This document shows positions 52,298 to 60,283 of a DNA stretch of 64,000 bases, piece after piece; position 1 is the stretch's first letter, and every line of letters begins with the position of its first letter. The notes beneath the pieces are model-generated. The model was not told the DNA's origin, searched no databases, and saw nothing but the letters and a program-made list of their open reading frames with translations. Origin of the DNA: JAAELZ01 sp965237995 (GTDB lineage Bacteria; Pseudomonadota; Gammaproteobacteria; Arenicellales; Poriferihabitantaceae); assembly GCA_965237995.1 (NCBI GenBank), contig CBDEGO010000002.1, forward strand, positions 496,001 through 560,000, given 5' to 3'. The position numbers and the translations under genes are program-made.

Positions 52298-52783
52298 ATG
52301 TACATTCAAGCTCTCAACTATAAAAAATGGGCCGATGAACGCACACTCCGAGCTATTGAGCTTATAGACAAGAGCGCATTTCCTGACACATATGCTTTTG
52401 TACTTCAGCAGCTAAATCACATGATCATTGTAGAGGAGCTTTTCAATAGTCGACTAACCAGTCAACCCGCACCGCATGAAAGCACCAATTCGGAGCTGGT
52501 TCCGGAGTTTCCTGAACTTGAAAGAAGGCTATTGGCCTCATGTGATTGGTATTCGAGTTTTGCCTCTAATCTCAAAAATACAGAGGAAAAAGTAATATTT
52601 GCCTTCGCTGACGGAAAGCGGGGAATGATGACTGCCCAGGAGATACTATTTCACATTATAAATCATGGTTCTTATCATAGAGGCAGCATTGCTCACTCAT
52701 TAGATATGGCATCGGTGCCACATCCAGTTGACGGATACGGGATATATATTCATGAAACAGAACCTGAGCGTAGAGAAACCTAA
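52298..52783 (+). CDS. DinB-fold protein (cassette)
   Basis: The 161-residue product is a DinB/YfiT four-helix protein. The metal-binding histidines are seen in LNHMIIVEELFN near residue 41 and HIINHGSYHRGSIAHSL near residue 125; a WADERTLRAIE start helix and a QEILFHIINH motif are typical. Members act as thiol-dependent or metal-dependent small-molecule enzymes, such as in bacillithiol or mycothiol systems; the substrate is unknown. The stop lies at the R'' box of attC 7. Confidence 0.85.
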   Translation: MYIQALNYKKWADERTLRAIELIDKSAFPDTYAFVLQQLNHMIIVEELFNSRLTSQPAPHESTNSELVPEFPELERRLLASCDWYSSFASNLKNTEEKVIFAFADGKRGMMTAQEILFHIINHGSYHRGSIAHSLDMASVPHPVDGYGIYIHETEPERRET

Positions 52784-52851
52784 CAAGTCAATCAACTTCG
52801 CGCCTTCGGCGCCGGACACGCTAACGCGTGCCGGTTATTGAGGCGTTATAA
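52778..52851 (+). repeat. attC site 7
   Basis: R'' box ACCTAAC (52778-52784) and R' box GTTATAA (52845-52851), 74 bp. The inner GCGCCTTCGGCGCC hairpin is unlike the other sites, so this cassette probably came from a different source. Confidence 0.7.
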
Positions 52852-52854
52852 CTT

Positions 52855-53166
52855 ATGAAAAATATACAAGTAATCGATGGTGCTCTAAATTGTGTATATG
52901 ATATTTTTAGCGCTACAGACGACCAATTTAATTTAATTTTTTCAAAAGGAACAGATATAGCATTTATTGATGAAGTCTACGAAAGAGAAAATGAGGAAGT
53001 ATTAGGTTTGGCTTTTACAGAAATATGGAAAAACCGTATTTCTAAAAAAGATGCTGTGGGCATACACGGCATTCTATTTTATGGGTGTAACGAAAAAATG
53101 GAATACTACCCTAATAGAACAGACGAAGGGGCGTGCAATCCTAATGGTTCAAAATTGCGTGCTTAA
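52855..53166 (+). CDS. hypothetical cassette protein
   Basis: The 103-residue product begins MKNIQVIDGALNCVYDIFSA. No domain is named, but small proteins with this N-terminal pattern (KNIQVIDGA-NC-YDIF) are, from memory, common in integron cassettes of various proteobacteria. It is acidic and cytosolic, with FIDEVYERENEEVLG and GIHGILFYGCNEK. It starts 3 bases after attC 7. Function unknown. Confidence 0.6.
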   Translation: MKNIQVIDGALNCVYDIFSATDDQFNLIFSKGTDIAFIDEVYERENEEVLGLAFTEIWKNRISKKDAVGIHGILFYGCNEKMEYYPNRTDEGACNPNGSKLRA

Positions 53167-53167
53167 A

Positions 53168-53219
53168 AGTTATAATAATGTTATCTAGGATGAAGTCCTT
53201 GATAACGAACTGTTATAGC
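53168..53219 (+). repeat. attC site 8 (degenerate)
   Basis: A palindromic GTTATCTAGGA...TCCTTGATAAC is present and R' GTTATAG ends the region, but the R'' box is mutated to TTATAATAA. It separates two cassettes by position; whether it still recombines is doubtful. Confidence 0.4.
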
Positions 53220-53227
53220 CTAATCTG

Positions 53228-53527
53228 ATGGATATAGACTCTTGGAAAGAAAAATCAGATGAAGAAAGAGAACTTATCATTCGCAACCAAGAGACTTTTA
53301 ATGCTTACTCAAACGAAGCCAATATTCTAGTGCGCAGCCTAGGCAAAGAACTTTCCAAAACTAAAGGGCTAAATACAGATATGGTTGGTGTTCTAAATCG
53401 TTTTGGGGAATTAATTATCCATTTGCATGTGCCCTTAAAAGGGTGCTCAAAATTAGAAGGTGTTATTGAAAACTATTTTGGTTTCCGCGTTTTCTTCAGT
53501 AAAGAGTCAGCATGGTTCAATCATTAA
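53228..53527 (+). CDS. hypothetical cassette protein
   Basis: The 99-residue product starts MDIDSWKEKSDEERELII. It is highly charged and helical at the N-terminus, then has KGLNTDMVGVLNRFGELIIHLHVPL and a C-terminal GFRVFFSKESAWF. No family was recognised and no membrane segment is present. It lies between the degenerate attC 8 and attC 9. Confidence 0.55.
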   Translation: MDIDSWKEKSDEERELIIRNQETFNAYSNEANILVRSLGKELSKTKGLNTDMVGVLNRFGELIIHLHVPLKGCSKLEGVIENYFGFRVFFSKESAWFNH

Positions 53528-53528
53528 G

Positions 53529-53603
53529 TTATAACAAAACGCTCAAGTCGCCTTCGGCTGGGACGCTACACTGCGTTTCGCGCCCCTTAGCTCAACGTTA
53601 GGC
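53529..53603 (+). repeat. attC site 9
   Basis: R'' box TTATAAC (53529-53535) and R' box GTTAGGC (53597-53603), 75 bp. It shares the GCGTTTCGCGCCCCTTA segment with site 10. Confidence 0.72.
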
Positions 53604-53605
53604 TA

Positions 53606-54460
53606 ATGAGTCAACCAAAAACTGCGATAGGTTCCAGGCGTGAAGTAGAAGTCTGCGCTGTTGCGTGGATGGATCTACTGGGATATGGGACCATGCTACG
53701 ACGGGCCAACTTTGACCCAACCGTAGACGAGGCAATGGAGGCTGTCGTTCGACTCAACAGATTTCAAGACACCATTGCCGATCACTCATCCAAGGTCTTT
53801 CCATCCGTCGTCATGAACGACGGAGCCGCAATCTATCGAGATCTATCGCCCAGAAGTCGAGCGGTAACGTTTGATTTCGTGGCCCGGGCTTGGGAATTGC
53901 ATCAGAAAGTGAACCAACTCGAATACAGCACGAATGACCCAGGAGCACGGACGGTGTTGGCCGTCGGATTCCGTGTGAGACGAGGATCAAATAGCAGAGA
54001 ACATCTCTTTTCGGGTATCGGAAAACACATTCTTGAAGAAGTAGAAGCCGGGAGGAAAACGGTTCAACAGGCTGTTTATCACGCGCTAACCATAAGACCC
54101 ACCTTCGACCTCGTACCTGAACTTCAAGCGAACTTCGCGTTCGCTAAGGCCTACCTCGCGGAAACGGCTGGGACAAAAGCAGGCTTTGCCGGAAACAATT
54201 TCTACGCAGACTCCGAACTCTTTCTTGCCGAAGCCGACAACTGGATGGATGCGAGTGACCCAATCCAATGGTCGCAAAGTGGCATTTCGGGTACGTTCCT
54301 TCCTATACAACGCATTGCAAAATGCGCTGCCGAGCGCGTTCAATATTCTGGCACGCGTGACGCCTTCGAGATAGCAGCCCGTATTGGAAGAGATGAAGAC
54401 GTAATCGAGCGTTTGCGTGAGTCGACAATACGTGGAGGAGACCCACGTGGAAGCGCCTAA
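53606..54460 (+). CDS. cassette protein with nucleotide-cyclase-like motifs
   Basis: The 284-residue product begins 2 bases after attC 9. It has AVAWMDLLGYGTML near residue 18 and SVVMNDGAAIYRDL near residue 67. Class III cyclases and related regulators have the same two elements, an Asp-hydrophobic-Gly turn and a later strand-Asp-Gly turn, but the match is only to this spacing. The rest is helical, with no membrane segment. Base composition is more G+C-rich than the neighbouring cassettes, indicating a separate origin. Cyclic-nucleotide synthesis is a hypothesis only. Confidence 0.4.
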   Translation: MSQPKTAIGSRREVEVCAVAWMDLLGYGTMLRRANFDPTVDEAMEAVVRLNRFQDTIADHSSKVFPSVVMNDGAAIYRDLSPRSRAVTFDFVARAWELHQKVNQLEYSTNDPGARTVLAVGFRVRRGSNSREHLFSGIGKHILEEVEAGRKTVQQAVYHALTIRPTFDLVPELQANFAFAKAYLAETAGTKAGFAGNNFYADSELFLAEADNWMDASDPIQWSQSGISGTFLPIQRIAKCAAERVQYSGTRDAFEIAARIGRDEDVIERLRESTIRGGDPRGSA

Positions 54461-54535
54461 CAAGTGTATTAAGTCATTCACTTCGTTCATTGGGACGCTC
54501 CACTGCGTTTCGCGCCCCTTATGCAAACGTTAGGT
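54455..54535 (+). repeat. attC site 10
   Basis: R'' box GCCTAAC (54455-54461) and R' box GTTAGGT (54529-54535), 81 bp, with the CATTCACTTCGTTCATTGGG core shared with site 2. Confidence 0.8.
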
Positions 54536-55096
54536 TTTAAAAGCTCTCTGTAACATACTAGTTATTTCTGTGTGTGACTCCAGTATTACTACAGGAATAT
54601 TCGAACCATATTTATCAATATTCTTAACAAATATAGGCGCATGTTTCTTTTCAAAATTCCAAATATACGAAAGAAAATCAAGATCAGGGAGTTTTTCTGG
54701 GCAGCCTTGCGCCATCTCTGTTCTCACTGACCCAAAGTTACTTAGCACACGTGATGCAAGTCCTTTAAGTGCTGTATAACGAGGAACTCGCACCCAAAGA
54801 ATTAAATCGGTTCGTGGCAAACGTAAGTCAAAAGTTGAGGCTCCGCTTCCATCCATTACCCAGCAGTGTCGTTTTACTAATTCGGCAATCATTTCCCTTT
54901 GCGTTTGCTTGTCTCGCTCTTTCCAGCCAGGCAACCATCTTACATCACGATCAATTGATTGATACTCAGTGTTTAACTGGTTCGCAAGCTTTACAGAAAG
55001 TGTAGTTTTGCCTCCTCCTGAACAACCTATAACAAGTATTCTGTTTACAATTGGTAATATTTCTGCTGCTTCAAGGTGTGAGATATACTTGGGCAA
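54530..55096 (-). CDS. P-loop NTPase, adenylate-kinase/topology-modulator-like (antisense cassette)
   Basis: This is the only cassette gene on the minus strand. The 188-residue product has Walker A GCSGGGKTTLS near residue 24, a DRDVRWLPGW substrate loop, and the helix-strand order of small nucleotide kinases (FlaR/AAA_17 type). A TTG start follows AGGAAGACAC. Its stop overlaps the R' box of attC 10, so the cassette was captured in reverse. Likely role: small-molecule kinase or topology modulator; substrate unknown. Confidence 0.7.
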   Translation of the reverse strand: MPKYISHLEAAEILPIVNRILVIGCSGGGKTTLSVKLANQLNTEYQSIDRDVRWLPGWKERDKQTQREMIAELVKRHCWVMDGSGASTFDLRLPRTDLILWVRVPRYTALKGLASRVLSNFGSVRTEMAQGCPEKLPDLDFLSYIWNFEKKHAPIFVKNIDKYGSNIPVVILESHTEITSMLQRAFKT

Positions 55097-55157
55097 TGTG
55101 TCTTCCTGTTTTTAAATTCTTCTGTAATACTATGTACTGGATTTTTAAAATAAATCA

Positions 55158-55229
55158 ACCTAACAAGTTGCTTCATCGGAAAACCAACTCGCTGTCGCTC
55201 GTCGTTTTCCGCTGAGCAAGGCGTTAAGC
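55158..55229 (+). repeat. attC site 11
   Basis: R'' box ACCTAAC (55158-55164) and R' box GTTAAGC (55223-55229), 72 bp. The inner GGAAAACCAAC and GTCGTTTTCC arms pair well. The boundary orientation is the same as in all other sites despite the antisense gene. Confidence 0.78.
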
Positions 55230-55242
55230 AACAGAAATAACT

Positions 55243-55650
55243 ATGAGCGTAATATACGAATTATCAGAAAAGCATATTGAGCAGCTGCATACGTTATTTC
55301 AAAGCGAGTGGTGGACTAAAGGCCGTACATTATCTGAAACAAGAAGGTGTGTTTCAGGCTCTCAAATATGTATTGGAATAATCGATGGGAAAAATGATCT
55401 GATTGCGTTTGCCAGAGTGATTACAGACTTTACATTTAAGGCATTAATATTTGACGTTATAGTTTCCAGTAAATCTAGAAAGAATGGACTAGGGTTAAAA
55501 TTAATAGAGACTATAAAGAAGCATCCTAAAATTAACACGGTTAAAAATTTTGAGCTTTATTGTTTGCCAGAGCTTGTACCGTTTTACGAATCATTAGGGT
55601 TTTCAAGTGATGTTGGTGGTATTAATTTGGTGCGGTGTGTAAATGCTTAA
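55243..55650 (+). CDS. GNAT-family N-acetyltransferase (cassette)
   Basis: The 135-residue product has a compact GNAT fold: ALIFDVIVSSKSRKNGLGLKLIETI with the CoA loop RKNGLG near residue 81, and LVPFYESLGFSSD near the C-terminus. GNAT genes are frequent integron cargo, some giving antibiotic resistance. This one does not match a resistance family by eye. It starts 13 bases after attC 11. Confidence 0.82.
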   Translation: MSVIYELSEKHIEQLHTLFQSEWWTKGRTLSETRRCVSGSQICIGIIDGKNDLIAFARVITDFTFKALIFDVIVSSKSRKNGLGLKLIETIKKHPKINTVKNFELYCLPELVPFYESLGFSSDVGGINLVRCVNA

Positions 55651-55761
55651 CATAGCCATCAACTGGATACAATTTGCTACGCTCCGTTTTTACAGTGGCT
55701 CCGTTATTATGCCGCAAAACTCTACTTCACAAACCGCACCAGTTACATATCGACGTTACGC
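55645..55761 (+). repeat. attC site 12 (long)
   Basis: R'' box GCTTAAC (55645-55651) and R' GTTACGC (55755-55761), 117 bp. The loop region is longer than in the other sites, a length more like Vibrio repeats. The R' departs slightly from GTTRRRY. Confidence 0.6.
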
Positions 55762-55782
55762 ATGTAAAATCACAAGATACTA

Positions 55783-56157
55783 ATGGATAACTTAAGATCT
55801 TTAGAAGTTTCATTACATCAGAACAATAATAGAACTAGCATTGCTAAGCTAACGGAGTTACTACATCCAAACTTCGTTGAGATTGGATACTCAGGGAAAA
55901 CATATAATTTCAATTCAATGCTGGAACACCTGCCCAAATTGCCTTTAGATTTTATTGTGTGGTCACAGGACTTTGAATATTACCAATATGACAAAAACGT
56001 AATTCAAGTCAGTTATCTATCTGCCAATCTAGAAAAGGACGGTAGCCTTCTTCGCCACGCTAAACGAACGTCAATTTGGGTAAGAGAATCAGGCATTTGG
56101 AAAATGAGATTTCATCAAGGTACTCCCACTGCCGCATTCGAGAAGTCAAATGCATAA
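55783..56157 (+). CDS. DUF4440/NTF2-like protein (cassette)
   Basis: The 124-residue product fits the SnoaL/DUF4440 fold. An N-terminal helix LRSLEVSLHQ is followed by ELLHPNFVEIGYSGKTYNFNSML, and then a strand series with IQVSYLSAN and RTSIWVRESGIWKMRFHQGTP, the last being the family hallmark W.hRe.g.W.h..hq. Its role may be a small-molecule isomerase or binding protein. It is the last gene of the array; its stop lies beside attC 13. Confidence 0.8.
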   Translation: MDNLRSLEVSLHQNNNRTSIAKLTELLHPNFVEIGYSGKTYNFNSMLEHLPKLPLDFIVWSQDFEYYQYDKNVIQVSYLSANLEKDGSLLRHAKRTSIWVRESGIWKMRFHQGTPTAAFEKSNA

Positions 56158-56237
56158 CAAGCAAGCATTTCAAGTCATTCACTTCGTGAATTGGTGATGC
56201 TCCACTGTGTTATGTGGCTCTTAAACAAACGTTAGGC
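56152..56237 (+). repeat. attC site 13 (array end)
   Basis: R'' box GCATAAC (56152-56158) and R' box GTTAGGC (56231-56237), 86 bp. It again carries GTCATTCACTTCGTGAATTGG in its stem. No cassette gene follows; the TctA gene ends 50 bases further on. Confidence 0.8.
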
Positions 56238-56286
56238 AAGGTTATAAGCCTCACCCTCTTCTAAATTCAGTGCATGTATTGAGCGC

Positions 56287-57789
56287 TCAAGCCCTAAGTA
56301 CTCTTTTTTTAAGTTTTGCCAATACAGGTAAAAATAAAAGCACTATCGCGATAACAATAATTACTGCAGCAATAGGCCGTTCAAAAAATACACCAAACGA
56401 ACCATGCGATATTAGTAATGACTGTCGCAAGGAAGTTTCAGCTAACGGGCCAAGGACAATGGCCAGCACAGCAGGTGCCATCGGATAGTCTAGCTTACGC
56501 ATTAAATAACCGACGATGCCAAAAATAAGCATCAGCCAAACATCATGCATATCTTGCGTGGGGGCATAGCCGCCAACAATACACAATATAAAAATGATGG
56601 GCGCTAGTATGGTAAATGGAGTGCGCAATACCTTAAGAAATAACGGAATAAATGCGATGTTAATGATGCCAGCAAACAAATTGGCCACATACAAACTGGC
56701 GATTAAGCCCCAAACAAATTCTTCGCTTTCGACGAATAACATGGGGCCTGGTTCTAACCCCCAAATCACCATGCCGCCTAGCAAGATAGCTGTGGTCGGC
56801 GACCCTGGAATACCTAATGTAAGCATAGGTAGCATAGAGCCTGTACTGGCTGCATTATTGGCCGCTTCTGGTGCAGCAACACCTTCAATATTTCCTTTGC
56901 CGAATGTTTCTGGCTTTTTGGAGATTGCTTTAGCAATACCGTAAGCCATTAAGGAACCTGGCGTGGCTCCTGCCGCTGGCAAGATACCAACAAAATAACC
57001 TAGGAATGACCCGATGCTGATTGCTTTTATTGAGCTTTTCAAACTCTTGAATGCATTGATAATTCCGCGAACACTCAAAGTAGCTTGGCTAATTTGAACT
57101 TTGCCTTTGCTAGATTCGAGTGTCCAAAGCATCTCGCCTATGCCGTAAATGCCAATGGCTAACACTAAAAAGTTAATTCCGTGGAAAAAACCAGGAATAT
57201 TGCCAAAAATTAGTCTTGGTTCTCCGCTAATAATATCTAAACCCACCGCACTAAGGACTAAACCGATAAAGATAGAGAAAAAAGTCTTGGGAATATCATC
57301 ACCCCCTAAACCAATAAAGGTGGCAAAGGCGAGTAACATTAAGGCGAACTCTTCCGGCGCTCCAAACTTAAGCGCCACTTCTGCAAGCGGCGGCGCAAAC
57401 ATGGTGAATAGAATGATGGAGATCGTTCCGCCGATGAATGAAGCCGTAGCAGCCGCAACTAAGGCTCGGTCGGCTTCGCCGTTGAGCGCCATCGGCCTAC
57501 CATCAAATGTGGTCGCCACTGCGGTTGAGGCACCGGGAATGCCCAGCATGATCGAGCTGATCGCCCCGCCATACATAGCACCGTAATAGATTGCAGCCAA
57601 AAAGATAATGGCTGATGTTGGCGGCACCAAAAATGTCATAGGCAATAAAATCGCCACACCATTGACAGAACCTAGCCCAGGCATCGCACCAATGAACAAA
57701 CCAAGCGCACAGCCAAAAATAACTAAGGCTAAGTTCAGTGGCGTTAACGCGATTGCGAAACCGTCTATTAAATGAGAGAGAATTTCCAT
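56287..57789 (-). CDS. tctA: tripartite tricarboxylate transporter, large permease TctA
   Basis: The 500-residue membrane protein has about 12 hydrophobic segments and the TctA hallmarks GAMPGLGSVNGVAILLPMTF near residue 33, AIYYGAMYGGAISSIMLGIPG near residue 67, and the mirrored PAAGATPGSLMAYGIAK segment near residue 270. It imports a di- or tricarboxylate or similar organic acid using the ion gradient. It follows TctB by 2 bases and ends near the last attC of the integron array. Substrate is set by the TctC-like gene upstream. Confidence 0.92.
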   Translation of the reverse strand: MEILSHLIDGFAIALTPLNLALVIFGCALGLFIGAMPGLGSVNGVAILLPMTFLVPPTSAIIFLAAIYYGAMYGGAISSIMLGIPGASTAVATTFDGRPMALNGEADRALVAAATASFIGGTISIILFTMFAPPLAEVALKFGAPEEFALMLLAFATFIGLGGDDIPKTFFSIFIGLVLSAVGLDIISGEPRLIFGNIPGFFHGINFLVLAIGIYGIGEMLWTLESSKGKVQISQATLSVRGIINAFKSLKSSIKAISIGSFLGYFVGILPAAGATPGSLMAYGIAKAISKKPETFGKGNIEGVAAPEAANNAASTGSMLPMLTLGIPGSPTTAILLGGMVIWGLEPGPMLFVESEEFVWGLIASLYVANLFAGIINIAFIPLFLKVLRTPFTILAPIIFILCIVGGYAPTQDMHDVWLMLIFGIVGYLMRKLDYPMAPAVLAIVLGPLAETSLRQSLLISHGSFGVFFERPIAAVIIVIAIVLLFLPVLAKLKKRVLRA

Positions 57790-57791
57790 AT

Positions 57792-58295
57792 TTACAAGAA
57801 CATATCGTAAAGTGGATAAAACAAGGGTTCTAGATACCCTTTTGGTAAGGTGATGGTTAGTGCAATTTCAAAGAAGAAAAACGTCACAATAGGAGTAACA
57901 ATCGCGATCAATAAGGTAAGACCCCACTTGTGGCTGCCGATCACTTTCATGTAAAAAATCATGAACAAAGGCACTGCACCGTAAACACCAATAACGTGAA
58001 TCAGGGCAATCATCGCAGTAAGCGAGCCACCTCCGTACAAAAATAGTTTGGCACCGCCTTTATCTAAGAACGGCTTTTCAGAGGTAGATAGCGGGCTGGT
58101 TTTGCGAACCCAGTTAATCATGATCCACAAACAGCAGACCAGCATACCTGCCGATAACCAAAATGGAAAAGCGCCGCCACCTGGTCCCTCACCCTCAGTC
58201 CAGCCTATCGGCAGTTCTGCGCTCTTAAACATTAGGTAAACAGAAAAAAACGCCATGACAACAGCCATGGCGAGTTCAGCTTTACGTTCAGTCAT
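57792..58295 (-). CDS. tctB: tripartite tricarboxylate transporter, small permease TctB
   Basis: The 167-residue product has four hydrophobic helices and the usual short acidic loop GWTEGEGPGGGAFPFWLS between the first two. This is the standard TctB layout. It lies between tctC and tctA, 36 and 2 bases away, in one operon. It anchors and stabilises the large permease. Confidence 0.88.
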   Translation of the reverse strand: MTERKAELAMAVVMAFFSVYLMFKSAELPIGWTEGEGPGGGAFPFWLSAGMLVCCLWIMINWVRKTSPLSTSEKPFLDKGGAKLFLYGGGSLTAMIALIHVIGVYGAVPLFMIFYMKVIGSHKWGLTLLIAIVTPIVTFFFFEIALTITLPKGYLEPLFYPLYDMFL

Positions 58296-58330
58296 TATTC
58301 ACAACTTGTTACGCTGTTAACAAAAAGAGA

Positions 58331-59296
58331 TTAGATTTCTCCTACGTCTTTTAACATCACTTTATGAACACCGCGCTCACGAGTCCAATAATCCTTTAGC
58401 GCTTCACCGCTTAAGAAGTCACCATGTAGACTTTTCTTCTTCATATAACCCTGCCATTCCTCTGAGTCGTATACTTTTTGGAAAACATCGCGATAGTAAG
58501 CTTGTGCTTCCTCACTCATCCCCGGTGTACCCACGACACTGCGTTGCATAAAATATACAAAATCCTTACCTAGCTCATTGAATGTTGGGGCATCTGGGAA
58601 TAAATCTAAACGGTCAGGCGTAAACGCAGCGATCGCACGGGTATTACCTGCTTCATAGAAACCTAGTTGCTCGGAAGGATTATTCACTGTTGAGTGAGCG
58701 TTGTTACCTGCTAATTCTTTTGCGACTCGGCCACCACCTTTGTATGGAATATATTTCATGTTTAAGCCATAAGCTTTATTCAAGAAATTAGTTAGCAACT
58801 CGTCTTCTTGGCCTTTACCTGTACCAGCCATGATCCAATCATTGCCTTTGGCTTTTGCTGCTGCAACAAAGTCGTCTACATTATTGATGTCTGACTCTGA
58901 ATTAACCCATAGCAAGAAAGTATCTTCTGCCATACGGCCAATCGGTGCAAAGGTTTGTGTATCTACGCCTAAACCTGGTTGTCGCATTGGCGTGGTGTAA
59001 AAGCTGTTAAGCGTAACCATGACGGTGTGGTCATCTCCTTTTTTGCCCTTCATGTGAATCAATGCTTCAGCACCTGAACCACCTGCTTTATTAACCGGTA
59101 CAAATGGCTTAGACGAAAAACCATGCTTCTCAATGACCGTTTGCATTAATCGCGCCATTTTATCGGCACCACCACCTTTGCCCGCCATAATGACGAATTC
59201 GACTGGTTTCTTTGGCTTCCACTCGGCCATCGCCGTTGACACTAAACTGGTTGATAGCAAACCTGCCATCAACACTATTGCGCTTTTCTTAAACAT
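58331..59296 (-). CDS. tctC: tripartite tricarboxylate transporter, substrate-binding protein TctC
   Basis: The ATG at 59294-59296 was chosen because AGGAGG lies seven bases upstream, inside what a longer start would make coding. The 321-residue product has a signal peptide (MFKKSAIVLMAGLL, cleavage near AMAEWK) and periplasmic TctC/Bug features: KPVEFVIMAGKGGGADKMAR with the anion-binding loop, VVNKAGGSGAEAL-like PVNKAGGSG, and GGGRVAKELAGNNA. It binds the substrate and hands it to TctB/TctA. The neighbours suggest a carboxylate, but the ligand cannot be read off. Confidence 0.88.
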   Translation of the reverse strand: MFKKSAIVLMAGLLSTSLVSTAMAEWKPKKPVEFVIMAGKGGGADKMARLMQTVIEKHGFSSKPFVPVNKAGGSGAEALIHMKGKKGDDHTVMVTLNSFYTTPMRQPGLGVDTQTFAPIGRMAEDTFLLWVNSESDINNVDDFVAAAKAKGNDWIMAGTGKGQEDELLTNFLNKAYGLNMKYIPYKGGGRVAKELAGNNAHSTVNNPSEQLGFYEAGNTRAIAAFTPDRLDLFPDAPTFNELGKDFVYFMQRSVVGTPGMSEEAQAYYRDVFQKVYDSEEWQGYMKKKSLHGDFLSGEALKDYWTRERGVHKVMLKDVGEI

Positions 59297-59486
59297 AGTC
59301 TTCCTCCTCATTTTAATAGTTTTAAATTTATGATTTAAATAATACTTACATGGTTTCCATGTATTTACACGATAATGTAAAGCAACCAGAAAGAAAACTC
59401 ATTTTTATTTATGTACTCAATAAGTCTATTTTATAATTAAATGGCTAAATTTTGGTTCAGCAAAACCCTTTGCCAATTCGTATAAA

Positions 59487-60263
59487 TTAATTTGGGTTAA
59501 ACGTATTCTCCAAAACACCAATACCGTCGATACTTACCTGTACTTGCGTATTTGGCTTCATCGGCATGGCACCCAACGAAGTTCCGCATGCGATAATATC
59601 CCCTACTTCTAAAGTCATGTCTTTCGATAACAGACTAACAAGGCGTGCGGGAGAGAAAATCATATCACTGACCGGATAGTTTTGACGCTCACGCCCGTTG
59701 ACGATAGTTTTAACAATTAGCTCGTCAGGATTATCAACTTCAGCGATACAAGGGCCAATGACGCCAAAGGTGTCAAATGATTTAGCTCTAGTCCATTGGG
59801 CGTACGCTTCTTTTTCAGCTATTAACTGCAAAGCAGTAACATCATTCACGCAGGTATAGCCTTTTACATAACTTAAGGCTTCATGCTCTTCGACACCTTT
59901 GCACTGTTTGCCAATGACGATACCTAGTTCTCCTTCATAAAAAATACGGCCTTGGTAAGAACTTGGAGAAATAATGTCTGCATGTGGGCCCACAATGCAA
60001 CTTGAAGGTTTTAAGAAATAATAAGGCATCTCAGGTATTTCGTGCCCTTGTTTTTCGGCAAGCGCATAAAAATTATTCCATAAAGCAATCATTTTTGCGG
60101 GCATACACGGGGCAAGCCATTTAACTTCATCGGCCTGGTGCTGGACTCCGCTTGCCTCACCGACTGCGAACATTGTTCCACTATATTCCTTTATTACTTC
60201 ACCTTCTAAAACACCTATTGCTTCGACCCCGTTTGTCTCAAAACGCACCCACTTATTCATCAT
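59487..60263 (-). CDS. fumarylacetoacetase-family hydrolase
   Basis: The start at the ATG ending at 60263 follows AGGGAACGA; the longer TTG frame overlaps the preceding gene. The 258-residue product has the FAH metal-site EGELGIVIG (two acidic ligands near residue 110), DVTALQL and the RAKSFDTFGVIGP loop. These enzymes cleave C-C bonds or isomerise and decarboxylate acyl pyruvates and 2-oxo acids. It lies directly after the gamma-glutamyltransferase and before the TctC gene, so a role in breakdown of the imported acid is likely. Confidence 0.82.
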   Translation of the reverse strand: MMNKWVRFETNGVEAIGVLEGEVIKEYSGTMFAVGEASGVQHQADEVKWLAPCMPAKMIALWNNFYALAEKQGHEIPEMPYYFLKPSSCIVGPHADIISPSSYQGRIFYEGELGIVIGKQCKGVEEHEALSYVKGYTCVNDVTALQLIAEKEAYAQWTRAKSFDTFGVIGPCIAEVDNPDELIVKTIVNGRERQNYPVSDMIFSPARLVSLLSKDMTLEVGDIIACGTSLGAMPMKPNTQVQVSIDGIGVLENTFNPN

Positions 60264-60283
60264 TCGTTCCCTACTATTTTTAC

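Larger units (their letters stand above)
49872..56237 (+). mobile_element. integron cassette array lacking an integrase (CALIN)
   Basis: Thirteen attC-like sites punctuate short genes over about 6.4 kb. Almost every gene ends a few bases before or inside an RYYYAAC box and the next begins shortly after a GTTRRRY box. Sites of 72-86 bp are closely alike in several positions (a shared CATTCACTTCGTTCATTGG stem in sites 2 and 10, GGGCTGGG/CAAGCCCC cores in sites 1, 3, 4 and 5). No intI gene or attI was seen in the window. Contents: small unknowns, two membrane proteins, DinB-fold protein, GNAT, DUF4440-like, cyclase-like, antisense P-loop protein. The array is bounded by the oxidase gene and the TctA gene, both on the minus strand. 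Confidence 0.85.

Noticed and set aside
56594..57586. Plus-strand open frames inside the TctA gene
   Set aside because: They are mirror frames of a membrane-protein gene with Ser/Pro/Ala-rich translation and no ribosome sites.
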